Shown: positions 35,988-44,658 of the stretch, piece by piece | How positions within the stretch are numbered: position 1 is the stretch's first letter | Layout: each line of letters starts with the position of its first letter | Assembly: GCF_042466115.1 (NCBI RefSeq) | Contig: NZ_JAXHBQ010000001.1 | Span: 1,240,001 to 1,304,000 of the forward strand | Direction of reading: 5' to 3' | DNA from: SW4 sp042466115 | GTDB lineage: Bacteria > Pseudomonadota > Alphaproteobacteria > Rhodobacterales > Rhodobacteraceae | Length of the DNA stretch: 64,000 nucleotides | Translations under genes and position numbers: made by a program | Notes under the pieces: generated by a model | What the model was told of the DNA's origin: nothing | The model's input: only the letters and a program-made list of their open reading frames with translations | Database searches by the model: none

Positions 35988-37114
35988 CTTGTCCTCATTC
36001 TCTCTGGATTGAAGGTCAATTCTATATTTCGCCACGTCTCGTATTGGTCACGTGGTAGATCATAACCGTCGCGGGTGCATCTGACCAAGGCCGACTTGGC
36101 GATGCGAAAGGCGATATCGGCGGAACCCTGCGTGCCACCCGTAAAGGACACCAGCCGGATCGAGTTGGTATCGGGGCGGCCATCCTCGGTCATGGAAAAG
36201 CCAACGGTGACGACCGTGTTGAGCACATCCGTGCCTGCACTTCCCACGCTCCAGCAATTGCCGATTTGGCGCAAAAAGCCGTTCTTGGCATCTGCGCTCA
36301 GCTCTCCGCCGCCTTGATTGCCGGTTTGTGGCGGCGCAGTGGCCGCTTCGGTCGCCGCAGCCAAGGCCGCCTCGACAGCAGCGGCTGTCGCGTCATCTTC
36401 GGCAGGGGCTGTTGCGGTTGCGGTTTCGGTATCACTTGCGGGTGCCGCGGGCCGGTTCGGCCGCGTTTGCGGACGCAGGGACCGTTCGGGTGCGGCTGCA
36501 GGCGTTTCGGCTTCGGTTACAATTTCAGGCGCGGATTCTTCCTGCGCGGTGGTTTCATCCGCTTCGGGCGTGTCCTCGGCGGGGGCAGCATCCGGGTTGG
36601 GCGCTGTCTGATCCACGTCCGCGATCGCCACGTCTTCAGGGGGCGGCGCAATCGCTTCGGGCGTAATCCGGGGTGCGGGGCGTGGCTGGGGGCGCAGACT
36701 GACACCCACATCAGTTGACGGGGGCGGCGTAACAAGTGTCGCCACATCGGCAGGCGCATCGGGTGGTGTATCCGTGACCTCGGCTTGTGGTGGCGGGGTC
36801 TGATCAGGCGCAATCGGCGCTTCTTCTTGCGCAGGCTCGGCCACAGGTTCTGGCGGCGTGACCACCTCGGGCGGGGTATCCACTTCGGGCACAGGCGGGG
36901 TTTCGTCAATCACTGGCGCATCGGGCGTTACAGGGGTTTCGCCGGGCTGATCAGGCTGCACACCTTGGGTCAGGGCGGCAAACTCCGCGCCCGACACGAC
37001 TGACACTTCGGTCACTTCAAACGGCAACGGGTCCGATTGCAGACCCCATCCAAGGATGAGCCAGCCAATCAGTGCCGTATGTCCAACACCTGATATGGTT
37101 GTGCCGACACTCAT
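35984..37114 (-). CDS. tolA: TolA-like energy transducer
   Basis: 376 residues. One N-terminal membrane helix (about 8-28) is followed by a very long Pro/Ala/Glu-rich periplasmic stretch (about 50-275) and a compact C-terminal TolA domain (about 285-376: LSADAKNGFLRQIGNCWSVG, VVTVGFSMTEDGRPDTNSIRLV). It transmits proton-motive force from TolQR to TolB/Pal. The start is at ATG 37114, 7 nt after tolR. The low-complexity linker is acidic and proline-rich, unlike the helical KA-repeat linker of enterobacterial TolA. Confidence 0.9.
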   Translation of the reverse strand: MSVGTTISGVGHTALIGWLILGWGLQSDPLPFEVTEVSVVSGAEFAALTQGVQPDQPGETPVTPDAPVIDETPPVPEVDTPPEVVTPPEPVAEPAQEEAPIAPDQTPPPQAEVTDTPPDAPADVATLVTPPPSTDVGVSLRPQPRPAPRITPEAIAPPPEDVAIADVDQTAPNPDAAPAEDTPEADETTAQEESAPEIVTEAETPAAAPERSLRPQTRPNRPAAPASDTETATATAPAEDDATAAAVEAALAAATEAATAPPQTGNQGGGELSADAKNGFLRQIGNCWSVGSAGTDVLNTVVTVGFSMTEDGRPDTNSIRLVSFTGGTQGSADIAFRIAKSALVRCTRDGYDLPRDQYETWRNIELTFNPERMRTR

Positions 37115-37121
37115 GGTGCTG

Positions 37122-37598
37122 CTACCCGTCCGACCCGTCAAACGATGGGCCACCAATATCCGTCACCAGCCCGATGTTGTTGAAACCGGCAGCGTTCAAA
37201 GCCCCCATGACCTGCGCCACATGGTTCCATGCATTGGCACCATCGGCGCGCAGATAAATGCGGTCACTGTCGCGTTCCGCCGCGATGCCTTGCAAACGGA
37301 CGATCAGATCGGCCTCGGGCGTTTCCGTGTTCTGGATCAGCACCGCGCCTTCGGCGGTCAGGGTCACGGTCAACGGCTCCTCCTCCTCGCTGGGAAGGGC
37401 ATTGGCGGCGGTTTCAGGCAATTGCACCGGCACGCCAACCGTCAGCAACGGGGCGGCCACCATAAAGATGATCAGCAACACCAGCATCACATCGACAAAT
37501 GGCGTGACGTTGATTTCGGCCATCGGCTGAGTGCGCCGCGTGCGACGGCGGCGGCGCTGGCCACCCCCGTCATCTGACTTCATGACACCGGCACCCAT
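37122..37598 (-). CDS. tolR: Tol-Pal proton channel subunit TolR
   Basis: 158 residues of ExbD/TolR type. A basic N-terminal cytoplasmic segment (RRRRRTRRTQ) leads to MAEINVTPFVDVMLVLLIIFMV, containing the essential membrane Asp in FVDVMLVLL, and a periplasmic C-terminal domain. ATG 37598 lies 1 nt after the tolQ stop; an alternative ATG is at 37583. Confidence 0.94.
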   Translation of the reverse strand: MGAGVMKSDDGGGQRRRRRTRRTQPMAEINVTPFVDVMLVLLIIFMVAAPLLTVGVPVQLPETAANALPSEEEEPLTVTLTAEGAVLIQNTETPEADLIVRLQGIAAERDSDRIYLRADGANAWNHVAQVMGALNAAGFNNIGLVTDIGGPSFDGSDG

Positions 37599-37599
37599 A

Positions 37600-38274
37600 T
37601 CAGCTGTCCAACTGACGGCTGAGGATCGTGGCGAATTCGTCGGCAAAGGCCTCGTAACCACTGACGATCCGGTCACTGTCGGCACTTAGTTTGTTATAGT
37701 AAATAACCGCGGGAATAGCGGCCAAAAGGCCCAGACCTGTTGCCAAAAGCGCCTCGGCGATACCGGGGGCCACAACGGCCAGCGAGGTATTCTGCTGCTC
37801 GGCGATCTCGATAAAGGCATTCATGATGCCCCAGACCGTGCCAAACAGGCCAACAAACGGTGCGGTCGATCCGACAGTGGCCAGGACCGGCAGCCCCTTT
37901 TGCAAGCGGCCCGCTTCCTTGGCGATGGCAACATCCATGCTGCGGTCGATGCGCGCCTGCGCACCCGCGATCAGCCCGCCATCCTGTCGATGGCTGCGCC
38001 GCCATTCCAACATGCCTGCGGCGAAAATCTTTTCCGACTGGCCCTTGGGCTGCGCGCCGATCTTGTCAAACAACGCATCAAGCGGCTCTCCCGACCAAAA
38101 GGAACGGTCGAACACGGCCGCCTCGGCGCGGGCTTTGCGGTATTGGATCCACTTGTCAACGATCACGGCCCAGCACCAGATGGATGCAAAAACCAACATG
38201 ATCATGACGAATTTGACGATAAGGGTCGCGCGGGCAAACAAGGCCCACATGGTAAAGTCGGATGCTGCTTCCAT
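37600..38274 (-). CDS. tolQ: Tol-Pal proton channel subunit TolQ
   Basis: 224 residues of ExbB/TolQ type with three membrane helices (about 15-35, 125-150 and 160-185). The conserved VGSTAPFVGLFGTVWGIMNAF and GIAEALLATGLGLLAAIPAVIYYN segments are present. With TolR it forms the proton-driven motor for outer-membrane invagination during division. It starts at ATG 38274, and the next upstream gene, ybgC, is 112 nt away. Confidence 0.95.
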   Translation of the reverse strand: MEAASDFTMWALFARATLIVKFVMIMLVFASIWCWAVIVDKWIQYRKARAEAAVFDRSFWSGEPLDALFDKIGAQPKGQSEKIFAAGMLEWRRSHRQDGGLIAGAQARIDRSMDVAIAKEAGRLQKGLPVLATVGSTAPFVGLFGTVWGIMNAFIEIAEQQNTSLAVVAPGIAEALLATGLGLLAAIPAVIYYNKLSADSDRIVSGYEAFADEFATILSRQLDS

Positions 38275-38386
38275 TTGCCTGCTCTTTGGTTTCGGGCGGT
38301 TTCGCCTCTGATTGCCTTAACAGCTACCCCATTCCACAGGGGAAATCCAACCAATCCGGCATCACGCTTGCGTTTTCACGCGTAAT

Positions 38387-38776
38387 TCAGTGCAGATTTC
38401 GGCGGAAATTCGCTGGCAAGCGGGCAGGCGCGCCCTGTTCGTTCAAAGCGACCAGCGTCACGATGCTGGAAAACAGCACCTGCCCCGCGCGCGTGACATC
38501 CTGTTTCAGCACAAGGCGCACGCCGGTCACTGACTCGACACTGGTCACAACCTCGACCTCATCGTCAAACTTTGCGGGGGCCAGATAATCCGCCTCGATC
38601 CGGCGCACGGCAAAGACCATCCCCGCGTCCGCCTTCAGTGCCACCTGATCCACGCCAAGGCTGCGCACCCACTCGCTGCGTGCCCTTTCGATGAAACGCA
38701 GATAATTGGCGTAATACACGATTCCCGCCAGATCGGTGTCCTCGTAATAGACGCGCAGCTTGAAACGATAAGTCAT
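38387..38776 (-). CDS. ybgC: Tol-Pal-associated acyl-CoA thioesterase
   Basis: 129 residues with a hotdog fold of 4HBT type. The catalytic-Asp motif is VYYEDTDLAGIVYYANYLRFIERAR at residues about 9-33. It hydrolyses short or medium acyl-CoA or acyl-ACP esters and is almost always next to tolQ. The position directly before tolQRAB here supports the name. It starts at ATG 38776, 11 nt after the upstream membrane-protein gene, so it may share that transcript. Confidence 0.93.
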   Translation of the reverse strand: MTYRFKLRVYYEDTDLAGIVYYANYLRFIERARSEWVRSLGVDQVALKADAGMVFAVRRIEADYLAPAKFDDEVEVVTSVESVTGVRLVLKQDVTRAGQVLFSSIVTLVALNEQGAPARLPANFRRNLH

Positions 38777-38787
38777 CCGGGTCTTTC

Positions 38788-39825
38788 CTAGCCAGCCAGC
38801 CTGCGCATGGCGGCTTCAATCGGGCCACGTTTGAAAACGCGCGCCCAAATCCAAGCATAAAGCGTTGCCGCAAAAGAAAACAACAAAGCCGCGACAAGAG
38901 CCTGCTGCGCGCTTTGCCCGCCAAGGCGACCCAAGGCTTCAAGCACCCCCATCCCGATCATGATATGGGCGATATATAGGGTTAGTGTCTGGCGACCAGC
39001 CGGTGTGACCAGACCCAACACGTCGACCCTGTCCATTGAATCGGCCACCAGCAAGCAAAGACCTGTCACAACCAAGGCAAATCCGGTTCCCGCCGCAATA
39101 TACTGCGGCATCGGCGGCACCGGCGCGGTGCCGACAAGATCGGCAAGTTCTACGTCAATTGCCACTGCAAACGGCATCAGGATCAACGACACCCCTTCGG
39201 CCAGCGCCCACATCACGGCACCAGCGAACACCAAGCGCCGCTGCACCCGCCCTTCCCCCAAGGCAAGTCGCGACACCACGATCCCCACCAACAGAAACGA
39301 CAACCACGGAATGACTGGATGCCAGCCATTGAAAAACAGGTTCTTTACAAACCCGGCAGGCGTCCAGAAACCGGTATAGGCAAAGGTCACCCAATTCCAT
39401 TCCGCACTGAAGTCCAGCGTCAGGATCATCAGGACGAACATCAGGTTCAGCGCGATGATGACCGCGATCAACAAGCGCGTGTTCAACGGCAACAAAAGGA
39501 CACCGAACAGGAAATAGAACGCGTAGTAATGCAGGATATCCGCTTCAAAAATCAGGCTGTTCAGCAGGCCGATGACCAGCAGAAACGCCGCGCGCCGCAG
39601 GGTCACGGACATCGTGCTGCCAAAGTCACTGCGTGCCGCGGCCAAACCCAAGCCGACACCGGCAAGAACGACAAATGTCGCCGCCGCCCGCCCTTCCAGC
39701 ATCTGCGAAAAACGGGCCGCAAACCCGTCTGCGTTCTGCACGCCCATGACGATCTTGAAGTTCACGATCACCATACCGACAAAGGCCAGATAACGGGCCA
39801 GATCCAGCCCGCGCAACCGGCTCAC
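38788..39825 (-). CDS. DUF418-like polytopic membrane protein
   Basis: 345 residues with about nine or ten hydrophobic helices. It begins SRLRGLDLARYLAFVGMVIVNF, like DUF418 and related acyltransferase-like (heparan N-acetyltransferase/DUF1624) families, which start with R-x-x-x-x-D-x-x-R-x-x-A. A C-terminal segment, GLVTPAGRQTLTLYIAHIMIGM, matches the family's final-helix motif. Function unknown; an envelope acyl- or sugar-transfer role is possible. GTG 39825 overlaps the stop of the upstream gene by 4 nt. Confidence 0.75.
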   Translation of the reverse strand: MSRLRGLDLARYLAFVGMVIVNFKIVMGVQNADGFAARFSQMLEGRAAATFVVLAGVGLGLAAARSDFGSTMSVTLRRAAFLLVIGLLNSLIFEADILHYYAFYFLFGVLLLPLNTRLLIAVIIALNLMFVLMILTLDFSAEWNWVTFAYTGFWTPAGFVKNLFFNGWHPVIPWLSFLLVGIVVSRLALGEGRVQRRLVFAGAVMWALAEGVSLILMPFAVAIDVELADLVGTAPVPPMPQYIAAGTGFALVVTGLCLLVADSMDRVDVLGLVTPAGRQTLTLYIAHIMIGMGVLEALGRLGGQSAQQALVAALLFSFAATLYAWIWARVFKRGPIEAAMRRLAG

Positions 39826-40460
39826 GTCGGTGTGCCCGATTGCAAACGGGCCGCCAATCGCAACGCGTGGGACGTGTCCTGTGCCATGACGGGCATCACG
39901 CGATCATAGGCGGCACGGATCAGCGCGCCTATTTCCGGGCGGATCACTGCGACATCGCCGTCAATCAACGCCAAGGGCGATTGATCGTGAAACGCCCCGT
40001 CCGACCACAACAGGATGCTTTGCACCGCTTGGGACAACGCCAACGTTTCCGCCGACACATCCGCCAAATGCCGATCCATCCGCAGAAACACGAAACAGGC
40101 CTTGATCGCGCCCGCCGCATCGAACCGGAAAATCCGGTACTGATTGGCATCCGCCGCCTTCAACCGCCCGACCAGACCGGCCAGTTCCGGCACAAGGCGG
40201 TCCAAGTCCCTGACGGCCGTCAATTCATCCCAATCGGCACAGAAAAACAGCATCAGGTTGACGCCCAACTCGGGGTCGGTTTCCGCCATCTGGTGCCCCG
40301 CCATCGCCACAACAGCCTCGATCCCGCCCTTCAGGACGGGCAGCGCCGCGTCATCGACCCCGAAAACCACCGGCGCGATCGGGCGTCCCCAACGGGCAAA
40401 CAGATAGCTACCGTCATTGCGGGTAAAAAACGTCTCGACTGTTTCGGGGCTCATCTTCAT
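39822..40460 (-). CDS. Conserved hypothetical cytoplasmic protein
   Basis: 212 residues. I do not recognise the family. There is no signal peptide or membrane segment. Visible features are TFFTRNDGSYLFARWGRPIAPVVFGVDD near the N-terminus, LMLFFCADWDELTAV in the middle, and SILLWSDGAFHDQSPLALIDGDVAVIRPEIGALIRAAYD near the C-terminus. Codon use resembles its neighbours. It overlaps the DUF418-like gene by 4 nt and is probably in the same operon. ATG 40460 or 40454 could be the start. Confidence 0.7.
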   Translation of the reverse strand: MKMSPETVETFFTRNDGSYLFARWGRPIAPVVFGVDDAALPVLKGGIEAVVAMAGHQMAETDPELGVNLMLFFCADWDELTAVRDLDRLVPELAGLVGRLKAADANQYRIFRFDAAGAIKACFVFLRMDRHLADVSAETLALSQAVQSILLWSDGAFHDQSPLALIDGDVAVIRPEIGALIRAAYDRVMPVMAQDTSHALRLAARLQSGTPT

Positions 40461-40473
40461 CTTGGCTCTACAA

Positions 40474-40487
40474 CTCCCGCCGGAGGC
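40474..40487. repeat. Second copy of the CTCCCGCCGGAGGC repeat
   Basis: This 14-mer is identical to 5573-5586. It lies in the 45-nt gap between ruvB and the hypothetical gene start at 40460. The copy lacks the distal CCGGCGGG arm found at the first site. Confidence 0.6.
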
Positions 40488-40505
40488 ATAAAAGTTCTAC
40501 GTCCG

Positions 40506-41522
40506 TCATTCAAACAGATCGCCGGGTCGCGGGGCATCCAGCCCCAGATGCACCCATGCCTTTTGCGCCAGCATCCGCCCGCGCGGGGTGCGTTGGATCA
40601 GCCCCTGTTGCAGCAAGAACGGCTCGATCACCTCCTCTAAGGCATCGCGGCTTTCCGACAGGGCCGCGGACAGGGTTTCGATTCCCACAGGTCCGCCCTG
40701 ATAGTTTTCGGCGATCAGGCGCAGGTAACGGCGATCTGCACCATCCAGCCCCAGATGATCGACGCCAAGCCGCGTTAGTGCGCGGTCAGCAATGTCATGG
40801 GTGACTGTGCCGTCGCCTTCGACCACGGCGAAATCGACGACACGGCGCAGTAACCGGCCCGCGATGCGCGGCGTGCCACGGGCGCGCCGCGCAATCTCGT
40901 GTGCGCCCTCGTCGGTCGCGGGTGCGCCCATAAGTCGGGCGCCGCGTGTGACGATTTCGTGCAGTTCCTTGACGTTATAAAACTCAAGCCGTGTCGGAAT
41001 GCCGAAACGGTCGCGCAGTGGCGTGGTCAGCAGGCCCATCCGCGTGGTCGCGCCGATCAACGTGAAGGGCTGCAATTCAATGCGCACCGTGCGCGCGGCG
41101 GGGCCTTCACCGATCACCAGATCCAGCTCGAAATCCTCAAGCGCGGGGTAAAGAACCTCCTCGACCGCCGGATTAAGGCGGTGGATTTCGTCAATGAACA
41201 ACACATCGCGGGCTTCAAGATTGGTCAGGATCGCCGCCAGATCACCCGCCTTGGCCAGCACCGGCCCCGATGTCATGCGAAAGCCGACCCCCAATTCACG
41301 CGCCATGATCTGCGCCAGTGTGGTCTTGCCCAAACCGGGCGGGCCATGAAACAGCGTGTGGTCCATCGCCACTTCGCGCCGACGCGCGCTTTCGATGAAC
41401 ACCTTGAGGTTGGCGCGCGCTTCGGCCTGCCCGATGAATTCATCCAGAACCTGCGGACGCAAAGCGCGATCCGCATCTTCGGACAAACGTTCAGGGCGCA
41501 GGGTTGGGTCTGGTTCGGTCAT
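40506..41522 (-). CDS. ruvB: Holliday junction branch migration helicase RuvB
   Basis: 338 residues. An AAA+ core has Walker A GPPGLGKTTLAQIM, Walker B LFIDEIHRL, ATTRMGLLTTPLRDRFGI (sensor and arginine-finger region) and a C-terminal winged helix (about 255-330). It drives branch migration with RuvA. It is the last gene of ruvC-ruvA-ruvB on the minus strand, 9 nt after ruvA. Confidence 0.97.
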   Translation of the reverse strand: MTEPDPTLRPERLSEDADRALRPQVLDEFIGQAEARANLKVFIESARRREVAMDHTLFHGPPGLGKTTLAQIMARELGVGFRMTSGPVLAKAGDLAAILTNLEARDVLFIDEIHRLNPAVEEVLYPALEDFELDLVIGEGPAARTVRIELQPFTLIGATTRMGLLTTPLRDRFGIPTRLEFYNVKELHEIVTRGARLMGAPATDEGAHEIARRARGTPRIAGRLLRRVVDFAVVEGDGTVTHDIADRALTRLGVDHLGLDGADRRYLRLIAENYQGGPVGIETLSAALSESRDALEEVIEPFLLQQGLIQRTPRGRMLAQKAWVHLGLDAPRPGDLFE

Positions 41523-41531
41523 CGTGAACCC

Positions 41532-42194
41532 CTACCCCTTTGGGGCCAGCAGCTTCAAGGCTGCGCGGATCAGGGCGGGGGTGTCGGCGCTGGGGTCTTC
41601 GCCGGCGGCTTGGGCCACAGCACCAGCCGCATCGCTAGGGGAATAGCCAAGGTTGGCGAGGGCCGAGAGCGCTTCGGACTGCGCGTTGTTGCTGGTTGCT
41701 GGCGTCGGGGTGGCGGGTGTTTCGATGACTGCGTCGTCTTCCGGCGCAGCGCTCCCCATCGCTTGCGAAATCGTGCCCCCCATCGCCATCACACCCGGCG
41801 CCTTGTCTTTCAGCTCCAGAATGACCTTTTGTGCGGTTTTCGGCCCCACGCCCTTGGCCTTGGCAATCGCCGCCCAGTCGCCTAGCGCGATTGCGCGGCT
41901 CACCCCGTCCGCGCCCAGCGCACCAAGGATCGCCAAAGACGCCTTTGCGCCGATCCCCTGCACGCCCATCAGCAAGCGGTGCCATTCCTTTTCGACCAAT
42001 GTGGTAAAGCCGAACAGCTGCAAGTTATCCTCGCGCACCAGCAGGTCGGTGAACAGCGACACCGCTTCGCCCGTGCCGGGCAAGGCCGCCATGACCCGTT
42101 CGGACACATAGACAACGTAGCCGACACCGCGCACGTCGATCAAAACGTGATCTGTTGCACGATAGTCGATCCGTCCGGAAATCTTGCCGATCAT
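41532..42194 (-). CDS. ruvA: Holliday junction DNA helicase subunit RuvA
   Basis: 220 residues. The N-terminal OB domain (MIGKISGRIDYRATDHVLIDVRGVGYVVYVS) is followed by two helix-hairpin-helix motifs (VQGIGAKASLAILGALG and AKGVGPKTAQKVILELKDK), an Ala/Thr/Pro-rich linker and a small C-terminal RuvB-binding domain. ATG 42194 overlaps the ruvC stop by 4 nt, and the longer open frame is ignored. Confidence 0.96.
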   Translation of the reverse strand: MIGKISGRIDYRATDHVLIDVRGVGYVVYVSERVMAALPGTGEAVSLFTDLLVREDNLQLFGFTTLVEKEWHRLLMGVQGIGAKASLAILGALGADGVSRAIALGDWAAIAKAKGVGPKTAQKVILELKDKAPGVMAMGGTISQAMGSAAPEDDAVIETPATPTPATSNNAQSEALSALANLGYSPSDAAGAVAQAAGEDPSADTPALIRAALKLLAPKG

Positions 42195-42697
42195 GCGCTG
42201 GCCTTTTGCACAGCACGGGTCAAATGCCCCGCTGATTGCAGATGGTGCGCGTGGCAAATGGCGATGGCAAGGGCATCGGCGGCGTCCGGCCCGGCCAGAT
42301 CGACACCGGGAAGTTGCAAGCGCACCATATGCGCGATCTGTGCCTTGTCCGCATGGCCGACACCAACAACCGCCTTTTTCACGGCATTGGGCGCATATTC
42401 ACCAACCGAAAGGCCCGCTTGCGCCGGCACAAGCATCGCAATCCCGCGCGCCTGCCCCAGTTTCAGGGTGCCTGCACCGTCTTTGTTGACGAACGTCTGT
42501 TCGACCGCAGCGGCATCGGGCGCATGGACGCCGATGATTTCGCTTAATTGGTGATGTAATTGCAACAGCCGCTGGGCAAGGTCGGTGCCGGTCGATGTGC
42601 AGATACCATTGGCCACATGGCACAGGCGCGACCCTGTCACGTCAATCACGCCCCAACCCATATTGCGCAGCCCTGGATCTATCCCCAATACCCGCAT
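42191..42697 (-). CDS. ruvC: Crossover junction endodeoxyribonuclease RuvC
   Basis: 168 residues. The RNase H-like fold has acidic catalytic residues in GIDPGL (D7), VEQTFV (E66) and the C-terminal GPDAADALAIA. It resolves Holliday junctions. AAAGGGG precedes ATG 42697. It is the first gene of the ruvCAB operon. Confidence 0.96.
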   Translation of the reverse strand: MRVLGIDPGLRNMGWGVIDVTGSRLCHVANGICTSTGTDLAQRLLQLHHQLSEIIGVHAPDAAAVEQTFVNKDGAGTLKLGQARGIAMLVPAQAGLSVGEYAPNAVKKAVVGVGHADKAQIAHMVRLQLPGVDLAGPDAADALAIAICHAHHLQSAGHLTRAVQKASA

Positions 42698-43024
42698 AAC
42701 CGCCCCTTTTTGCTCGTCTTTTTTCAGCCGATAGCACAAAACGCGAACATAGGCCAATGACTTTGTTTGCTGCCGCGCAGCGAAATCGCGCAAAACCGAC
42801 GTCTATTTGCGTCACCTGGGGGTCTGATCACGACCCGAACCAGGGCTTTTTTGTGTCGTTTTTTCAATGCTTTATACCGATTTTTTGCCATGTCGAAAAT
42901 GCATATCACCCATGCAATCTTGGCACTGGTTTTGTCGCAAACCGCCTCCTATGTGCGGCTCAGAACAACGCATCTTTTATCACATCCGATGCCCCGCATC
43001 GCCCTATGACACTGGAACTGAACA
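42698..43024. other. Intergenic region between divergent ruvC and DUF1127 genes
   Basis: 327 bp, AT-richer than the surrounding genes. It should contain the ruvC promoter on the minus strand and that of the DUF1127 gene on the plus strand. Short open frames cross it in several registers, but none has a family-like sequence or a good ribosome binding site. I see no hairpin with a T-tract. Confidence 0.4.
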
Positions 43025-43243
43025 ATGGCCGCAATCGACACATCCCGCTCCTTCGCAACAACACCGCGTTTTGTAAACCGTGTGAACCGCTTTGTCGCAG
43101 AAACTGTTGGCGCATTCGCTGACTGGAACGATGCACGCGTCACACGCAATTCGCTGTCCAAACTGTCAGCACGCGAACTTGACGACATCGGCCTTTGTGC
43201 CGGCGACATCGACATGATCGCAACAAGCGGCACCAAGCGCTAA
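43025..43243 (+). CDS. DUF1127 domain small protein
   Basis: 72 residues. The C-terminal half, WNDARVTRNSLSKLSARELDDIGLCAGDID, carries the DUF1127 signature (arginine-rich helix, then L-x-x-L-x-x-R-E-L-D-D-I-G). Alphaproteobacterial DUF1127 proteins have been linked to RNA metabolism, phosphate and stress adaptation. This one has a longer N-terminal extension. It is followed by a strong bidirectional terminator. Confidence 0.88.
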   Translation: MAAIDTSRSFATTPRFVNRVNRFVAETVGAFADWNDARVTRNSLSKLSARELDDIGLCAGDIDMIATSGTKR

Positions 43244-43264
43244 ACCAGCGCCAAGCGAAACACG

Positions 43265-43305
43265 AAAAAGGCCGCGCTTCCTGACATGGAAACGCGGCCT
43301 TTTTT
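43265..43305. terminator. Bidirectional intrinsic terminator
   Basis: AAAAAGGCCGCG at 43265-43276 and CGCGGCCTTTTT form a 12-bp stem with A and T runs on either side. It can end both the DUF1127 transcript (+) and the converging small-protein transcript (-). Confidence 0.9.
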
Positions 43306-43321
43306 GCATCGTGAAACCTGA

Positions 43322-43669
43322 TTAGCGCAGGTAGGTGTTGATCATATCCGCGGCCCAGATCGTGACCGGATCAGCCTGCATCAACCATGCACCGCCCTGT
43401 TCGACAATCGTGCCCGATTGCAGAACCGCGACACGGTCATTGTAAGTTGCGGGGCCAAGATCGGCCAGCAGATAGCCCTTGAACGCAAATCCGGCGGCGA
43501 TCAGCAACAGCAACCCGCGCAGCGGAAAGCGCAATGCGCGACGCCGGGGTTTGGCAATGATCAAGCCATCATGATTTACGGAATGGACCACGCCAGCGCG
43601 GTTCATGCGGTTGTGGCGGCGCGAAATCGCGCGCAGACGTTTTTCAAACGGGAGATGGACAGTGCCCAT
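43322..43669 (-). CDS. Small single-pass membrane protein of unknown function
   Basis: 115 residues. A basic N-terminal half (HLPFEKRLRAISRRHNRMNRAG, then AKPRRRALRFPLRG) precedes one hydrophobic helix (LLLLIAAGFAFKGYLLA, about 63-79) and a soluble tail (TYNDRVAVLQSGTIVEQGGAWLMQADPVT), a positive-inside arrangement putting the tail in the periplasm. GGAGG precedes ATG 43669. I do not recognise the family. It is monocistronic between a shared terminator and its own leader. Confidence 0.7.
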   Translation of the reverse strand: MGTVHLPFEKRLRAISRRHNRMNRAGVVHSVNHDGLIIAKPRRRALRFPLRGLLLLIAAGFAFKGYLLADLGPATYNDRVAVLQSGTIVEQGGAWLMQADPVTIWAADMINTYLR

Positions 43670-43715
43670 AGCAGCCTCCGAATACGAGGCCCCCACCACG
43701 TCTGAGCAATTTCAC

Positions 43716-43756
43716 CCTTAATTGTGGCAAAACTTGGGCAAAACAGGCAATTAAGG
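43716..43756. repeat. Inverted repeat CCTTAATTG / CAATTAAGG
   Basis: Perfect 9-bp arms at 43716-43724 and 43748-43756 are separated by 23 nt, in the AT-rich gap between prmA and the small membrane protein. The spacing of arm centres (about 32 bp, three helical turns) is compatible with a two-site operator. A terminator is less likely because the stem is AT-rich and the loop long. Confidence 0.5.
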
Positions 43757-43773
43757 CGATTTATCCCTTATTT

Positions 43774-44646
43774 TTAGGTTTCTTTTCTTAAAGTTAGGGT
43801 CGTCCATTCAACAATCTCTTCCCTATGGTCAAGATTGAAGCCGTTTGCGAAATAAACGGCCAGAACATCGTCCGCCTGTTCGTTCAGAATACCCGAGAGA
43901 ATCGCCCGCCCGCCTGCGGTGACGTTGCGCGCCATATCCGGTGCCAAGGCAACAAGCGGCCCCTTGAGGATATTGGCGAACACCAGATCATAGGGCGCGG
44001 CCCTGGTCAGCTTGGGATGGGCAAAGCCCGCCGCCTCGACACAAGGCACCCGCCCCGTCAGGCCATTGGCCGCCATATTCGCAAGTGCCACGTCCACAGC
44101 GACCTGATCAATATCAGAGGCCACGACAACCCCGTCGAGCACCTTGGCGGCCGCCATGGCCAAGACCGCCGTCCCGCATCCGATATCAGCCACATTGGCC
44201 GGCACAACGCCCTGATCAAGCAACCGGTCGAACGCGCGCAGGCAACCCAGTGTTGTGCCGTGGTGGCCTGTGCCAAAAGCCATCGCCGCCTCGATCAGCA
44301 GCGGGATGCAGTCGGCGGGCACCTTGTCGGCGTCATGGTTGCCATAGACGAAAAACCGCCCCGCCGCGACCGGCGACAATTCACGCCGCACATGGGCAAC
44401 CCAATCGGTTTCGGGCAATTCGGACACCACAAACGGTTTCGCCCCGAATGTCGCCGCCAACAGTGCCAGTTCGGTTTCATCGGGCTGGTCCGTGAAATAT
44501 CCGCCGACCTCCCAGGTGGCGCTGCCATCCTCGACCTCGAACACGCCGATACCGGTGGGTTCGGGCGTCATACGCTCCATCGCTTCGCCAAGGGCTTCGG
44601 CATCGGCGTGACCTGCGAGGGTGGTGAGGGCGGTAAAGGTCGGCAT
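43774..44646 (-). CDS. prmA: Ribosomal protein L11 methyltransferase
   Basis: 290 residues. An N-terminal L11-recognition domain (about 1-95) is followed by a class I SAM methyltransferase domain with the family motif AFGTGHHGTTLGCL, the SAM-binding VADIGCGTAVLAMAAAK and the DLVFANILKGPL catalytic N-I-L region. It trimethylates ribosomal protein L11. It lies 12 nt after the MFS gene on the same strand. Confidence 0.95.
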   Translation of the reverse strand: MPTFTALTTLAGHADAEALGEAMERMTPEPTGIGVFEVEDGSATWEVGGYFTDQPDETELALLAATFGAKPFVVSELPETDWVAHVRRELSPVAAGRFFVYGNHDADKVPADCIPLLIEAAMAFGTGHHGTTLGCLRAFDRLLDQGVVPANVADIGCGTAVLAMAAAKVLDGVVVASDIDQVAVDVALANMAANGLTGRVPCVEAAGFAHPKLTRAAPYDLVFANILKGPLVALAPDMARNVTAGGRAILSGILNEQADDVLAVYFANGFNLDHREEIVEWTTLTLRKET

Positions 44647-44658
44647 GTCGGGTCCTGT

